Assembly (NCBI GenBank): GCA_017403125.1
Contig: JAFQOR010000002.1
Coordinates: forward strand, 1 to 62,428
Origin: Alistipes sp.
GTDB taxonomy: Bacteria > Bacteroidota > Bacteroidia > Bacteroidales > Rikenellaceae
Direction of reading: 5' to 3'
Length of the DNA: 62,428 nucleotides
The notes below the pieces were generated by a model, which did not search any database, was not told the origin of the DNA, and saw only the letters and a program-made list of their open reading frames with translations. How positions within the stretch are numbered: position 1 is the stretch's first letter; each line of letters starts with the position of its first letter. This document shows, piece by piece, positions 49,745 to 58,279 of this stretch. The position numbers and the translations under genes were made by a program.

Positions 49745-51184
49745 TTACTTATCTATATTGACAAGCACACCACTCTTTTGATAAACGATAAAATCTGCAC
49801 TTACCCCCGCCGCCTCCAAGAGTCTCGCCAACGAACAACAATGGTCATATGCAGCATTTATAACATCGATGTGCGCAGCAGCAAGATTAAGACGCGCATC
49901 AATCAGTTCCGACGACGACACAACACCCGCCTCGAAACCATCTTGCGCATTGTTTAGCATGGTTTTAGCGAGGCCAATAGCAATATTTAGGCTATTATAT
50001 TTCGCAAGAGATACCGATACGCTACTATACTCTTTTTCAATCAATAAACATAATTCATCTCTACCGTTTTTAACTAATGCGCCAACACCCTGCTCGACCA
50101 TCTGCGCAGCCTTTAACTTGCGCTCTTTACGCACTCCGTCAAATATAGAAAAGTTAAGTCCGATGCCAACCGCCCATCGAGGCAACAAATCGCTTAACTC
50201 GTAGCCATATAGCGATGCAGCACCCATAGCAACAACCTCCGGAAACAACTCCGAACGCGCTGCCTTAACCCCGATATTGGCGAGCTCGTGTTCTGCCTCG
50301 GCACATGCTAAAATCGGATTGATGTCAATTGCGATTTTTAAGTAGTAATCAAGGGGTTTAATATCGTTACTTACAAATAGTTCTATATCATCATCTACTC
50401 TGCAATCTTCACCTATAACAACCGATAGAGCACGTTCGGCTACTACCAACTCCTCACGCGCAGCGACAAGTTTCTGTCGAGCCTCTGCCAAACGATACTC
50501 TACAAGCAATACGTCGCTGTGGGCTATAACACCCGCCTCCTCCATTGCAATAGCATCAGCAAGGTGATGCTCGGTAGCAACAACTACTTCGTGCCGTACA
50601 TCAACTACTCTCCGCAGCAATACCACTCCATAGAATCGCTCGACCAGCGTTGTGTATTGCCTGTTTATTGTTGCCTCAAATCTCCCAAACTCTATCTCCC
50701 TACGCCTATCCGCAGCCTTGATCGCAGCATTGATGCGTCCTCCGGCATAAATTGGCATAGATAGCTGTAAGCCAACGACCCCTACCGAACGATTTTGCAA
50801 CGTATAGCGCCAATCCGCAGCAAGCAACGGCGATATACCATCGGTAAGCAACATAGCTATATCAGGAGTTATCACCCCGCTACCTATACCCTTACCAATA
50901 ATCTCATCTAGTGCCTTGGTGGCAACACCCTTTGCCCCGCCGAGATCGATAGCAACATCTCGCTGCATAAACATATAACCCGCATTCAGGTCGAGCGTTG
51001 GCGAACGCAATCCCTTTGCTGCACGCCACTCATACTCTGCCGCATCTACCATAAATCCAGCGCTCTCAATACTCGCATTATGCTCCACCATAAGCGATAG
51101 CGCATCATCAAAATCTACACTCTGCTGCGCATGGGACGCACACACCAATAGAGATGAAACAAATAATAATAGAACCTCTCTCAT
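49745..51184 (-). CDS. TolC-family outer-membrane protein
   Basis: 479 residues from MREVLLLFVSSLLVCASHAQ (signal peptide); a start 8 codons earlier is possible. Outer-membrane-efflux repeats with long coiled helices (for example SVSLAKYNSLNIAIGLAKTMLNNA). Unlike the channel at 5052 it is not a lipoprotein. First gene of the exporter operon, divergent from a porin gene. Confidence 0.92.
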   Translation of the reverse strand: MREVLLLFVSSLLVCASHAQQSVDFDDALSLMVEHNASIESAGFMVDAAEYEWRAAKGLRSPTLDLNAGYMFMQRDVAIDLGGAKGVATKALDEIIGKGIGSGVITPDIAMLLTDGISPLLAADWRYTLQNRSVGVVGLQLSMPIYAGGRINAAIKAADRRREIEFGRFEATINRQYTTLVERFYGVVLLRRVVDVRHEVVVATEHHLADAIAMEEAGVIAHSDVLLVEYRLAEARQKLVAAREELVVAERALSVVIGEDCRVDDDIELFVSNDIKPLDYYLKIAIDINPILACAEAEHELANIGVKAARSELFPEVVAMGAASLYGYELSDLLPRWAVGIGLNFSIFDGVRKERKLKAAQMVEQGVGALVKNGRDELCLLIEKEYSSVSVSLAKYNSLNIAIGLAKTMLNNAQDGFEAGVVSSSELIDARLNLAAAHIDVINAAYDHCCSLARLLEAAGVSADFIVYQKSGVLVNIDK

Positions 51185-51350
51185 TGCCGGCTTTTTTGGA
51201 GTAAACACATATCAAATACCGCGCTCAACATCTGCCACAAGACAAAAAAATGTTTGGCATATTACTTGTGACTTGCCATGCCGTAACAACATGACTCAAT
51301 GTATGAAATAGTAAAGTAACGGATAGTTTCACAACCAAAACAAAAGAATT

Positions 51351-52679
51351 ATGAAAGCAATTAGACACACTCTATTATCGCTCATAGGTGCAACCTTGTG
51401 CATCACATCGAGCACGGCGCAAACAACCTTTTATGAGGTAAGGGAATACACGCCAACAATCTACATGATTGCAGAAGGTGAGGTAGTTCATGAGTATGAC
51501 CCCGAAGCAGTTCGCATTGACATTATCGACGACTATGCCGAGACGCATCGTCGCGGATTCCAACAGGCTCACAATCCTCAATTTATCTTTGCCACACGCA
51601 ACAATCGCTTCTCGTTGGCAATCGGAGGATTCGTAAATTTGCGCACAAGCTACGACTTCAAGGGGGCCGTAAACAACATCGACTTCATTCCCTACGATAT
51701 ACCAATGTCCACAACCTATGCCAATCGCCAACGAGTGATGATGGATGCTACTACGTCGCGCCTCTTCATCAAGGCGATTATCAATAGTCGCCTCTTGGGG
51801 CGCATCGAGGTGTTTAGCGACATGGATTTCCGCGGAGGCGAGGAGTTCAGCTATACTCCGCGCCTGCGTTCGGCATATGTTAAGGTTGGCGGATTTACCA
51901 TCGGACGCGATGTAACTACATTCTGCGACCTTGGTGCAGCACCTCGCACCATAGATTTCCAAGGCCCCAACGCCTATAACTTCGCATTTAACCAGATGAT
52001 TCGCTACGAGGTAGATTTTGCTCGCAACCACCTCACATTCGGAATTGCTGCCGAGATGCCATCGGTCAATGGCACCTATGGCGAATTTTTCTCACCAATT
52101 ATGCAACGCGTACCCGACGGTATTGCCTACTTGCAATATGCGTGGGGCGAGAACAGATGTAGTCATATTCGCGCATCGGGTGTTATCCGCGACATGTATC
52201 TGCACAATAACGGCACAGGCAACAACACCACACAACTCGGCTGGGGCGCACAGTTGAGCGGACATATCATGATTACGCGCTGGGCAGAAATCTACATGAA
52301 TGGTGTATATGGCAAGGGCATAACACCCTATATCCAGGACCTTGCAGGCTCTTCATACGACTTCGCCTACAACCCATCAAATCCCATGCGCATGCAGACT
52401 ATGCCCATGTGGGGATGGCAGGCTGCGGGTCAGATAAATATTGTTCCCGAAAAGTTTTGGATTGCAGGCGGATACTCTGAGGTTAATCTCGAAAAGAGAA
52501 ACGGATACCTCACCGACGATCAATACAAAAAGGGACAGTATATTTTTGGCAATGCCTTCTGCAACCTCACCCCCAATCTCACTCTTGCCTTGGAGTATCT
52601 GCATGGCACGCGTAAGGATATGAATGGCGAAAAGAACGCGGCAAACCGCATTAGCCTGATGGCACAATATAACTTCTAA
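51351..52679 (+). CDS. DcaP-like outer-membrane porin
   Basis: 442 residues with signal peptide MKAIRHTLLSLIGATLCITSSTAQ. The first part (to about 75) is polar, then a beta barrel begins with FSLAIGGFVNLRTSYDF and ends in a typical C-terminal strand, NRISLMAQYNF. The pattern is that of DcaP/OprP-like trimeric porins. Substrate unknown. It is divergent from the TolC/HlyD/ABC-2 operon and may be co-regulated with it. Confidence 0.82.
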   Translation: MKAIRHTLLSLIGATLCITSSTAQTTFYEVREYTPTIYMIAEGEVVHEYDPEAVRIDIIDDYAETHRRGFQQAHNPQFIFATRNNRFSLAIGGFVNLRTSYDFKGAVNNIDFIPYDIPMSTTYANRQRVMMDATTSRLFIKAIINSRLLGRIEVFSDMDFRGGEEFSYTPRLRSAYVKVGGFTIGRDVTTFCDLGAAPRTIDFQGPNAYNFAFNQMIRYEVDFARNHLTFGIAAEMPSVNGTYGEFFSPIMQRVPDGIAYLQYAWGENRCSHIRASGVIRDMYLHNNGTGNNTTQLGWGAQLSGHIMITRWAEIYMNGVYGKGITPYIQDLAGSSYDFAYNPSNPMRMQTMPMWGWQAAGQINIVPEKFWIAGGYSEVNLEKRNGYLTDDQYKKGQYIFGNAFCNLTPNLTLALEYLHGTRKDMNGEKNAANRISLMAQYNF

Positions 52680-52703
52680 ACACCTATCATTATTGATAGT
52701 TGG

Positions 52704-52736
52704 CGGCAATCTTCACTTGGAGATTGCCGTTTTTTA
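52704..52736 (+). terminator. Terminator after the porin gene
   Basis: CGGCAATCT pairs with AGATTGCCG around TCACTTGG, followed by TTTTTT. Its 3' arm overlaps the -33/-7 spacer of the next promoter. Confidence 0.88.
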
Positions 52737-52746
52737 GGTATATTTG
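52717..52746 (+). promoter_or_regulatory. Promoter of the DUF4491 gene
   Basis: TTG at 52717-52719 and TATATTTG at 52739-52746 with 19 bases between. The -33 lies in the loop of the preceding terminator. Confidence 0.75.
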
Positions 52747-52772
52747 CGAGCATTAAATTTATATTATTAGGT

Positions 52773-53084
52773 ATGGAACTACACTTCACAGGATTGATTA
52801 TTGGCGTTGCCACATTTCTTATCATAGGCATATTTCACCCCATTGTCATCAAAAGCGAGTACTACTTCGGCGTTAAGATATGGTGGCTCTTCTTGATTAG
52901 TGGCATAATAACGGGCATAGCATCGCTACTTGTTGCCGACATCCTCTGGTCCACATTGCTTGCTGTCTGGGCAGCATCGTCGCTATGGGGCATTGGCGAG
53001 CTCTTCGAACAGCGCAAACGCGTAGAACGAGGTTGGTTTCCGGCACGCCCCGAAGGAAAGCTCTTCGATAAGAAAAGGAAATAA
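52773..53084 (+). CDS. DUF4491 family membrane protein
   Basis: 103 residues, three hydrophobic helices (about 5-24, 34-56, 58-76). HFTGLIIGVATFLIIGIFHPIVIK followed by SLWGIGELFEQRKRVERGWFP is the DUF4491 pattern. Function unknown. Confidence 0.88.
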   Translation: MELHFTGLIIGVATFLIIGIFHPIVIKSEYYFGVKIWWLFLISGIITGIASLLVADILWSTLLAVWAASSLWGIGELFEQRKRVERGWFPARPEGKLFDKKRK

Positions 53085-53125
53085 GTAGCACCTTGTATTA
53101 ACAACATAGGTAATCTACAAAAAAA

Positions 53126-53160
53126 ATGACGGCTGCAATGTTACATTTTGCGGTCGTCAT
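53126..53160. promoter_or_regulatory. Inverted repeat around the sigma-operon promoter
   Basis: ATGACGGCTGCAA and TTGCGGTCGTCAT are inverted copies (two mismatches, both G-T pairable) flanking a -7-like TACATTTTG at 53142-53150. It could be an operator or an RNA hairpin. It also argues that the in-frame ATG at 53126 is not the start. Confidence 0.5.
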
Positions 53161-53191
53161 TCGTTATATAGTCAAACGGAAAGCAGAAACA

Positions 53192-53707
53192 ATGTCGGAC
53201 ACAACACATAAATATACCGCACTTATATCCGAAATTAAGGATACCGTATTCCGATTGGCATGCAGCCTTATGGGTGACAGTGACGAGGCAAAGGATGTTA
53301 CGCAGGATGCATACGAGAGAGTTTGGAGGGCTCGCGACACAGTGCTTGCACAGCGCTATCCGAGAGCCTACGTCTGTCGGATAGTACGCAACCTTGCAAT
53401 AGACCGATTACGAAGCAAGAAGAGGCTGCATAGTTTGGAAGAGGGGTGGCAGAGCACAACAGCATATAACGACATGTCGCCAAATCACGAGATACGGGAC
53501 ATAGCCGAACTAACCAAAAAGTGTATCACACAACTACCTGAACGACAACGTATAGCCATTCACATGCGCGACATCGAGGGATATGAGATAGAGGAGATTG
53601 CCGAGACATTGGAGTGCGACCCGACAAGCGTAAGAATGAATCTATCGCGAGCAAGAAAGAGTGTAAGAGAGGAGATAATAAAGAGCATAAACTATGGCAC
53701 ACGATAA
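53192..53707 (+). CDS. ECF-type sigma-70 family factor
   Basis: 171 residues from MSDTTHKYTALISEIKD. Sigma region 2: TVFRLACSLMGDSDEAKDVTQDAYERVW and YVCRIVRNLAIDRLRSKK. Region 4: LPERQRIAIHMRDIEGYEIEEIAETLECDPTSVRMNLSRARKSVRE. It overlaps the next gene by 14 bases. Regulation probably runs through the neighbouring membrane anti-sigma candidate. Confidence 0.92.
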   Translation: MSDTTHKYTALISEIKDTVFRLACSLMGDSDEAKDVTQDAYERVWRARDTVLAQRYPRAYVCRIVRNLAIDRLRSKKRLHSLEEGWQSTTAYNDMSPNHEIRDIAELTKKCITQLPERQRIAIHMRDIEGYEIEEIAETLECDPTSVRMNLSRARKSVREEIIKSINYGTR

Positions 53708-54170
53708 CATACATAAACTCATAGAGCGCTACTTCGATGGCGAGACATCGCTCGACGAGGAGCAGCAGATAGCCCGTTATTTCGAGGAGTGTAGCGAGCT
53801 GCCCGACGACCTTATACCGGTACGCGAGATGTTTATCTCGATGTCGCAACTTCGCCAAACAGAGTCACCCATCGCCCCTTCGTCAAGCCCCAAGATTGAC
53901 ATTCGAAGACGACGCAGCGCATGGCTCGGAGGCATAGGCATAGTGGCTGCGGCAGCAAGTCTCGTATTCGGCATAGTTGTGTTTGGTGTGAGCGAAGAGG
54001 TAGCACAGCCTATAAAAAAGGCGCCAGATATCATCTGTCACATCGACGGAAAACGCATCTACGACATGGATGCCGCACAGCAAGCCACAACCCAAACTCT
54101 TAATATCCTATCCGACAACATGCTTTCAGCAATAGCGGAGGTTGAGAAGATTGGCATTAAATATTACTAA
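53694..54170 (+). CDS. Probable anti-sigma factor, single membrane helix
   Basis: 158 residues. N-terminus (IHKLIERYFDGETSLDEEQQIARYFEECSELP) has the form of the anti-sigma helical domain of Bacteroidota (lacking the zinc ligands); a helix at about 77-99 crosses the membrane; the remaining 55 residues would be periplasmic. Overlap with the sigma gene supports the role. The function is inferred. Confidence 0.75.
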   Translation: MAHDNIHKLIERYFDGETSLDEEQQIARYFEECSELPDDLIPVREMFISMSQLRQTESPIAPSSSPKIDIRRRRSAWLGGIGIVAAAASLVFGIVVFGVSEEVAQPIKKAPDIICHIDGKRIYDMDAAQQATTQTLNILSDNMLSAIAEVEKIGIKYY

Positions 54171-54188
54171 ATAAACACATAATATACC

Positions 54189-54617
54189 ATGAAACGACTA
54201 TTACTTCTTGTTGCACTATCCCTGCCCCTGATGGCACTTGCACAGCCAACAGGCTTTGGCAAACTTATCAAAAAATACCAATCGAAGCAGGGATATACTA
54301 CCATTGAGCTATCAAAGGATATGCTACGCACGATGGGTGCCAGCGATGGTATCGAACAGATGATGGCAATTACGGCAGACAACAGCCAGTCATCCGACGA
54401 GTTTACGCAAGACATCGAGGCAATAACAAAGGATATGAACACTATGCTCTCGGTGAATAGCAACGACAGCACCGTAAAGATATATAGCCGAGCCGACAAG
54501 CAAGGCAGAGTCTGCGAACTCGTGATACACACAGCCGATGGATACAGTATCGTCGCTGTGAATCTCACTGGCACGGACATTAAGCTAAACGACGCACAAT
54601 CACTTATAAACTTCTAA
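54189..54617 (+). CDS. DUF4252 family secreted protein, copy 1
   Basis: 142 residues with a signal peptide (MKRLLLLVALSLPLMALAQ). Mature part GFGKLIKKYQSKQGYTTIELSKDMLRTM and ELVIHTADGYSIVAVNLTG fit DUF4252. 18 bases after the anti-sigma candidate. Likely an output or input of the sigma system. Confidence 0.83.
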   Translation: MKRLLLLVALSLPLMALAQPTGFGKLIKKYQSKQGYTTIELSKDMLRTMGASDGIEQMMAITADNSQSSDEFTQDIEAITKDMNTMLSVNSNDSTVKIYSRADKQGRVCELVIHTADGYSIVAVNLTGTDIKLNDAQSLINF

Positions 54618-54630
54618 CATACACCACATT

Positions 54631-55083
54631 ATGAAAAGAGTAATTGCAGCTATCATGCTTCTGTTGCCGATTGGAGCATCGGCATCAATCCCCGAATTTA
54701 CCGAACTTGCAGCCAAGTACGACTCAAACGAACAGGTCACAACTATTGTCGTTGACAAGAACTTATTGGCCATTGCAGGCGGAGCAGAGAGCAACGCCTA
54801 TATTGACAAAATCGACGAAGTAGAGATGATTATGTGCGACAACGGCTCACTCTTCGAAGAGATTATAAAGGAGTGTGATGCAATTATCAAGCGCTACAAT
54901 GCCGAAACGATGATTTCGGTAACCGAGGAGGAGGAGCAGATAAACGTTTATGCCATCAAAAATGGTGAGAAGATAAGCAATATCATACTCATCATCAACG
55001 GAAGTTCATCACTCGCCGCCGTTATATCGGGCGATATAGCCACGAACGAGATAGGCAACATAATACAGGTCGTAGGAGCGTAA
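54631..55083 (+). CDS. DUF4252 family secreted protein, copy 2
   Basis: 150 residues, signal peptide MKRVIAAIMLLLPIGASAS. Same layout as copy 1 (FTELAAKYDSNEQVTTIVVDKNLL; ISNIILIINGSSSLAAVISG) but diverged, with an acidic centre. A 13-base gap separates the copies. Last gene of the operon. Confidence 0.83.
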   Translation: MKRVIAAIMLLLPIGASASIPEFTELAAKYDSNEQVTTIVVDKNLLAIAGGAESNAYIDKIDEVEMIMCDNGSLFEEIIKECDAIIKRYNAETMISVTEEEEQINVYAIKNGEKISNIILIINGSSSLAAVISGDIATNEIGNIIQVVGA

Positions 55084-55115
55084 AACCACACACATAGTTA
55101 GATTATACTCTCCAA

Positions 55116-55150
55116 GGAGCAGATTGATTAACTCAAAATCGGTCTGCTCC
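55116..55150 (+). terminator. Hairpin after the sigma/DUF4252 operon
   Basis: GGAGCAGATTGATT pairs with AATCGGTCTGCTCC (with G-T pairs) around AACTCAA; the T tract is weak (GATTCTTTG). It separates the operon from the convergent transporter gene. Confidence 0.65.
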
Positions 55151-55165
55151 GATTCTTTGTCATAG

Positions 55166-56089
55166 CTACGAAGAAACAGAGTCTCTACCTCTGCCCCCAT
55201 CACTATTCACATCCCTGCTTTGCACGATAACCAGCACAACAGCAACAACGATAAGCAACAAACCTATAACACTTGTCGTATCGAAACGCTCATCAAAGTA
55301 CAATACACCAACAATAACTGCCGTCATTGGCTCCATAGAGCCAAGAATCGACGTCATTGTTGAGCCTATACGCTTGATAGCAAGTATAAGCGTCAGGTCC
55401 GAAAGCACCGTACACAATAGCGCCAACATCACTATATCTCGCCAATTGCTCCACCTATGTATCGAATCAACACCCGACGTTGCAAGTGCATAGAGAAAAA
55501 ATATCAAAGCCCCCAGCATCAAAACATAGAAGGTTAGGACAACCGAATCGACACGCGATGCCCGACTCTTCATCACCCCAACGATATAGATTGCATAGGT
55601 AGCCACCGTAACAAGAACCAACAACACACCATGCTTATAGTCGCCAACACTATGGTTTCCCCACGTGAGCAACGCTACTCCGGCAAGCGACACGCCCACA
55701 GCAATAAGTGTAGTTATGGTCGCTCGCTCCTTGAAAAACATTGACATAATCAACGTAACAGCAAGAGGATAAAGAAAGTGTATGGTTGTTGCCACGCCAC
55801 TCGGAATATCGCGATAACTCGCCAATAGCAGGATAGCAGTTACGGCATAGAGCACGGATAGCCACACCACCGAAGGCATATATCTGCGCTCGATTCTGAA
55901 ATTTCGCCCCGTAAGCAACACAACAATCGCCATTATTGCGGCTGCCACAGCAAAGCGATAAAATAGTATGGCGGGCATAGCTATGCCCGTATCCATAAGC
56001 GATATAGAGAATAGCGGTATCAGGCCAAATGAGGCAGATGATACCACAGCATAAAACACCCCGGAGATATTGTTAAACGTAGCTTTCAT
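55166..56089 (-). CDS. DMT superfamily transporter, EamA type
   Basis: 307 residues from MKATFNNISGVFYAVVSS. Ten hydrophobic helices in two EamA halves; the second half has GSMEPMTAVIVGVLYFDERFD, a frequent EamA ending. Substrate unknown (amino acids or other metabolites in relatives). A start 14 codons upstream is possible but less likely. Confidence 0.88.
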   Translation of the reverse strand: MKATFNNISGVFYAVVSSASFGLIPLFSISLMDTGIAMPAILFYRFAVAAAIMAIVVLLTGRNFRIERRYMPSVVWLSVLYAVTAILLLASYRDIPSGVATTIHFLYPLAVTLIMSMFFKERATITTLIAVGVSLAGVALLTWGNHSVGDYKHGVLLVLVTVATYAIYIVGVMKSRASRVDSVVLTFYVLMLGALIFFLYALATSGVDSIHRWSNWRDIVMLALLCTVLSDLTLILAIKRIGSTMTSILGSMEPMTAVIVGVLYFDERFDTTSVIGLLLIVVAVVLVIVQSRDVNSDGGRGRDSVSS

Positions 56090-56201
56090 ACACAAAAACT
56101 TAACAATAAATCTGCCAATACCGCAACCCACAATATCGGACTTATCAAGATTATGTAGAAGTAAAACTATGCCGACACCATGCTATTTTACGATATTTTA
56201 C

Positions 56202-56209
56202 TATCTTTG
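56202..56209 (+). promoter_or_regulatory. -7 element of the CapA-like gene
   Basis: TATCTTTG ends 9 bases before the ATG at 56219, so the transcript would have almost no leader. Confidence 0.55.
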
Positions 56210-56218
56210 CTACCACTT

Positions 56219-57325
56219 ATGCGCTCTATAATCTACATAGTTTTAGCCGTGTGCCTCGCGCTACTTGCAGCCACACAGCACAACGCGCCAAAGCTCGACA
56301 CAACGAGTGGCGCAACAGCAATACACGCCGAGTATGTCGCCAAGCCGATAATAAAGAGCGACACCGTACGCATAGTATTTGGTGGCGACCTAATGCAACA
56401 CATGCCACAGGTCGAGGCTGCACGCACCGCCGACGGCACATACGACTACTCCGAGTCGTTTGCCTACGTGGCGCCCATGTTTCGCAATGCCGACATAGCC
56501 ATCCTAAATCTCGAAACAACGATTACAACATCGGGCTACTATACAGGCTACCCCTGCTTCGCATCACCAACTGCCATTGCCGACGAGATTGCCGACATGG
56601 GTATCGACCTTGCGCTACTCGCCAACAACCACTGTTGCGACCGAAATGCCAAGGGCATAGACACAACGATAGAGGAGCTCAACAGGAGAGCTATAAAGCA
56701 TATTGGAGTATATAAAGACAGCCTCGACCGCGCACAAAACAACATAGCATACATCACAGCACGCAACATACGCTTTGCTGTCGTGAACTACACCTATGGC
56801 ACAAACGGCATACCCATACCCCGAGGTCGATACGTAAACCTTATCGATACCGTGGCAATAAAGAGTGACCTTGCCACAATATGCCGCGACAGCGTAGATA
56901 TGGTCATCGCCTGCATGCATTGGGGCAACGAGTACGAGCGCAAGCCAAACCGAGAGCAGCTACGTCTTGGCGACATGCTACGACGCGAGGGCGTCGATAT
57001 CATCATCGGAAGCCACCCCCACGTGGTACAACACTTCGAGGCCGACAGCACACATGCAACATTCTACTCGTTAGGCAATCTCGTATCCAACCAGCAACGT
57101 CGTCACTGCGATGGCGGTCTTATTGCCGAGATAGAGGTTATTCGCTGCGATACCATCGACGGACTTCGACTACGTGCCACGGCACACCCCGTATGGGTGC
57201 TATGCCCCGGATACCGCATCCTACCACGCCACATCGGCGATACACTGACAATGACTAACGATGCGCGCCGACGCTATGAGATATTTATGACAGACACCGA
57301 GGAACTACTCTACGGCAAAGAGTAA
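56219..57325 (+). CDS. CapA-family metallophosphatase-like protein
   Basis: 368 residues from MRSIIYIVLAVCLALLAATQ (signal or anchor). The PGA_cap fold begins IVFGGDLMQHMPQ and continues NADIAILNLETTI, LALLANNHCCDRNAKGI, VIACMHWGNEYERKPNREQ and IIIGSHPHVVQ, with conserved Asp, Asn and His metal ligands. Named after the poly-gamma-glutamate protein CapA, but no capBC genes are here, so a different envelope substrate is likely. Confidence 0.88.
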   Translation: MRSIIYIVLAVCLALLAATQHNAPKLDTTSGATAIHAEYVAKPIIKSDTVRIVFGGDLMQHMPQVEAARTADGTYDYSESFAYVAPMFRNADIAILNLETTITTSGYYTGYPCFASPTAIADEIADMGIDLALLANNHCCDRNAKGIDTTIEELNRRAIKHIGVYKDSLDRAQNNIAYITARNIRFAVVNYTYGTNGIPIPRGRYVNLIDTVAIKSDLATICRDSVDMVIACMHWGNEYERKPNREQLRLGDMLRREGVDIIIGSHPHVVQHFEADSTHATFYSLGNLVSNQQRRHCDGGLIAEIEVIRCDTIDGLRLRATAHPVWVLCPGYRILPRHIGDTLTMTNDARRRYEIFMTDTEELLYGKE

Positions 57326-57339
57326 TAATATCGAAAAGT

Positions 57340-57370
57340 TTTGTATTTTGAAATAAAAATAGTACATTTG
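57340..57370 (+). promoter_or_regulatory. Promoter of tRNA-Leu
   Basis: TTTG at 57340-57343 and TACATTTG at 57363-57370, 19 bases apart; 23 bases to the tRNA 5' end. Confidence 0.8.
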
Positions 57371-57393
57371 CAACGTCTTAATAAGGCTGTGTT

Positions 57394-57479
57394 GCTCGGA
57401 TGGTGGAATAGGTAGACACGCCGGACTTAAAATCCTGTGGCCAGAAATGGCCGTGCCGGTTCGACCCCGGCTCCGAGTA
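57394..57479 (+). tRNA. tRNA-Leu (anticodon TAA)
   Basis: 86 nt class II tRNA. Acceptor GCTCGGA / TCCGAGT with G1-T72 as in many Leu tRNAs, D-arm with TGGTGGAATAGGTAGACA, anticodon loop CTTAAAA (TAA at 57428-57430), long variable arm (TGTGGCCAGAAATGGCCGT), T-arm GCCGGTTCGACCCCGGC, discriminator A. CCA is not encoded. Confidence 0.95.
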
Positions 57480-57483
57480 CGAG

Positions 57484-57510
57484 GACCCGACTATATTGTC
57501 GGGTCTTTTG
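57484..57510 (+). terminator. Terminator of tRNA-Leu
   Basis: GACCCGAC pairs with GTCGGGTC around TATATT, then TTTTG. Confidence 0.88.
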
Positions 57511-57591
57511 TTTATCTAATTTGCAGTATAGGAGTTAATGTATATCCTGATGCCGAGAAACACTGCTTGGTGCGATATTGCAAAAATTTTG

Positions 57592-57599
57592 TATATTTG
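57592..57599 (+). promoter_or_regulatory. -7 element of msrA
   Basis: TATATTTG, followed by C, 23 bases before the msrA ATG. Confidence 0.6.
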
Positions 57600-57622
57600 C
57601 ATTGTATAAAAACTAAACTACT

Positions 57623-58132
57623 ATGGCAACAAAAGAGATATTCTTTGCAGGCGGATGTTTCTGGGGCACTGAACACTACTTCAAGCAGATACGTGGTGTA
57701 ACTTCAACCGAAGCAGGATATGCCAACGGCGACATTGAGAATCCTACATACGAGGAGGTCTATACCGACAAAACAGGATTTGCCGAGACCGTACACATAA
57801 CGTACGATAGCGACATCGTATCGCTACGCCTGCTTACCGAGCTCTTTTTTCGGTCGATAGACCCTCTATCACTAAATTGCCAAGGCAACGACCACGGCAC
57901 GCGGTATCGCACAGGCATATACTACACCAACGAAGCCGACCGCCACATAATAGAGGAGGTTTATCGAGTTGTCGAGCACGCCGTAGGCGAGCCATTGGTT
58001 GTGGAGTTGGAGCCATTGCGCAACTTCTATCCTGCGGAGGAGTACCACCAAGACTATCTCGACAAGCACCCCAATGGTTATTGCCATCTCCCTATGGCAC
58101 TAATGCTTATGGCGCGCGAAGCTAATAAATAG
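57623..58132 (+). CDS. msrA: Peptide methionine-S-sulfoxide reductase MsrA
   Basis: 169 residues. Repairs oxidised Met. Active-site GGCFWGTEHYF near the N-terminus, AGYANGDIENPTYEEVYTDKTGFAETV, and QGNDHGTRYRTGIYY. No signal peptide and no fused MsrB domain, so it is a stand-alone cytoplasmic enzyme. Confidence 0.96.
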   Translation: MATKEIFFAGGCFWGTEHYFKQIRGVTSTEAGYANGDIENPTYEEVYTDKTGFAETVHITYDSDIVSLRLLTELFFRSIDPLSLNCQGNDHGTRYRTGIYYTNEADRHIIEEVYRVVEHAVGEPLVVELEPLRNFYPAEEYHQDYLDKHPNGYCHLPMALMLMAREANK

Positions 58133-58164
58133 TACCGAGTGAGTCACAAAAAATAGCGCAATAT

Positions 58165-58195
58165 TTTGCACTTTCCGAAAATAGCTCTATCTTTG
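58165..58195 (+). promoter_or_regulatory. Promoter of tRNA-Ala
   Basis: TTTG at 58165-58168 and TATCTTTG at 58188-58195, 19 bases apart; 10 bases to the tRNA. Confidence 0.8.
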
Positions 58196-58205
58196 CCCCG
58201 CAAAC

Positions 58206-58279
58206 GGGGGTTTAGCTCAGTTGGTTAGAGCGCTTGCATGGCATGCAAGAGGTCGTGAGTTCGAATCTCATATCCTCCA
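58206..58279 (+). tRNA. tRNA-Ala (anticodon GGC)
   Basis: 74 nt. D-arm GCTCAGTTGGTTAGAGC, anticodon stem CTTGC/GCAAG with loop ATGGCAT (GGC at 58240-58242), T-loop TTCGAAT, discriminator A, no encoded CCA. The acceptor carries the G3-T70 pair that marks Ala tRNAs. As written it also has a T6/T67 mismatch and a G-T pair at the base of the T-stem, so it is slightly weaker than usual. The last 21 nt recur at 58418-58438. Confidence 0.9.

Noticed and set aside
51375-52031. 218-codon frame opposite the porin gene
   Set aside because: Antisense shadow; the porin frame has a signal peptide and beta-barrel C-terminus.
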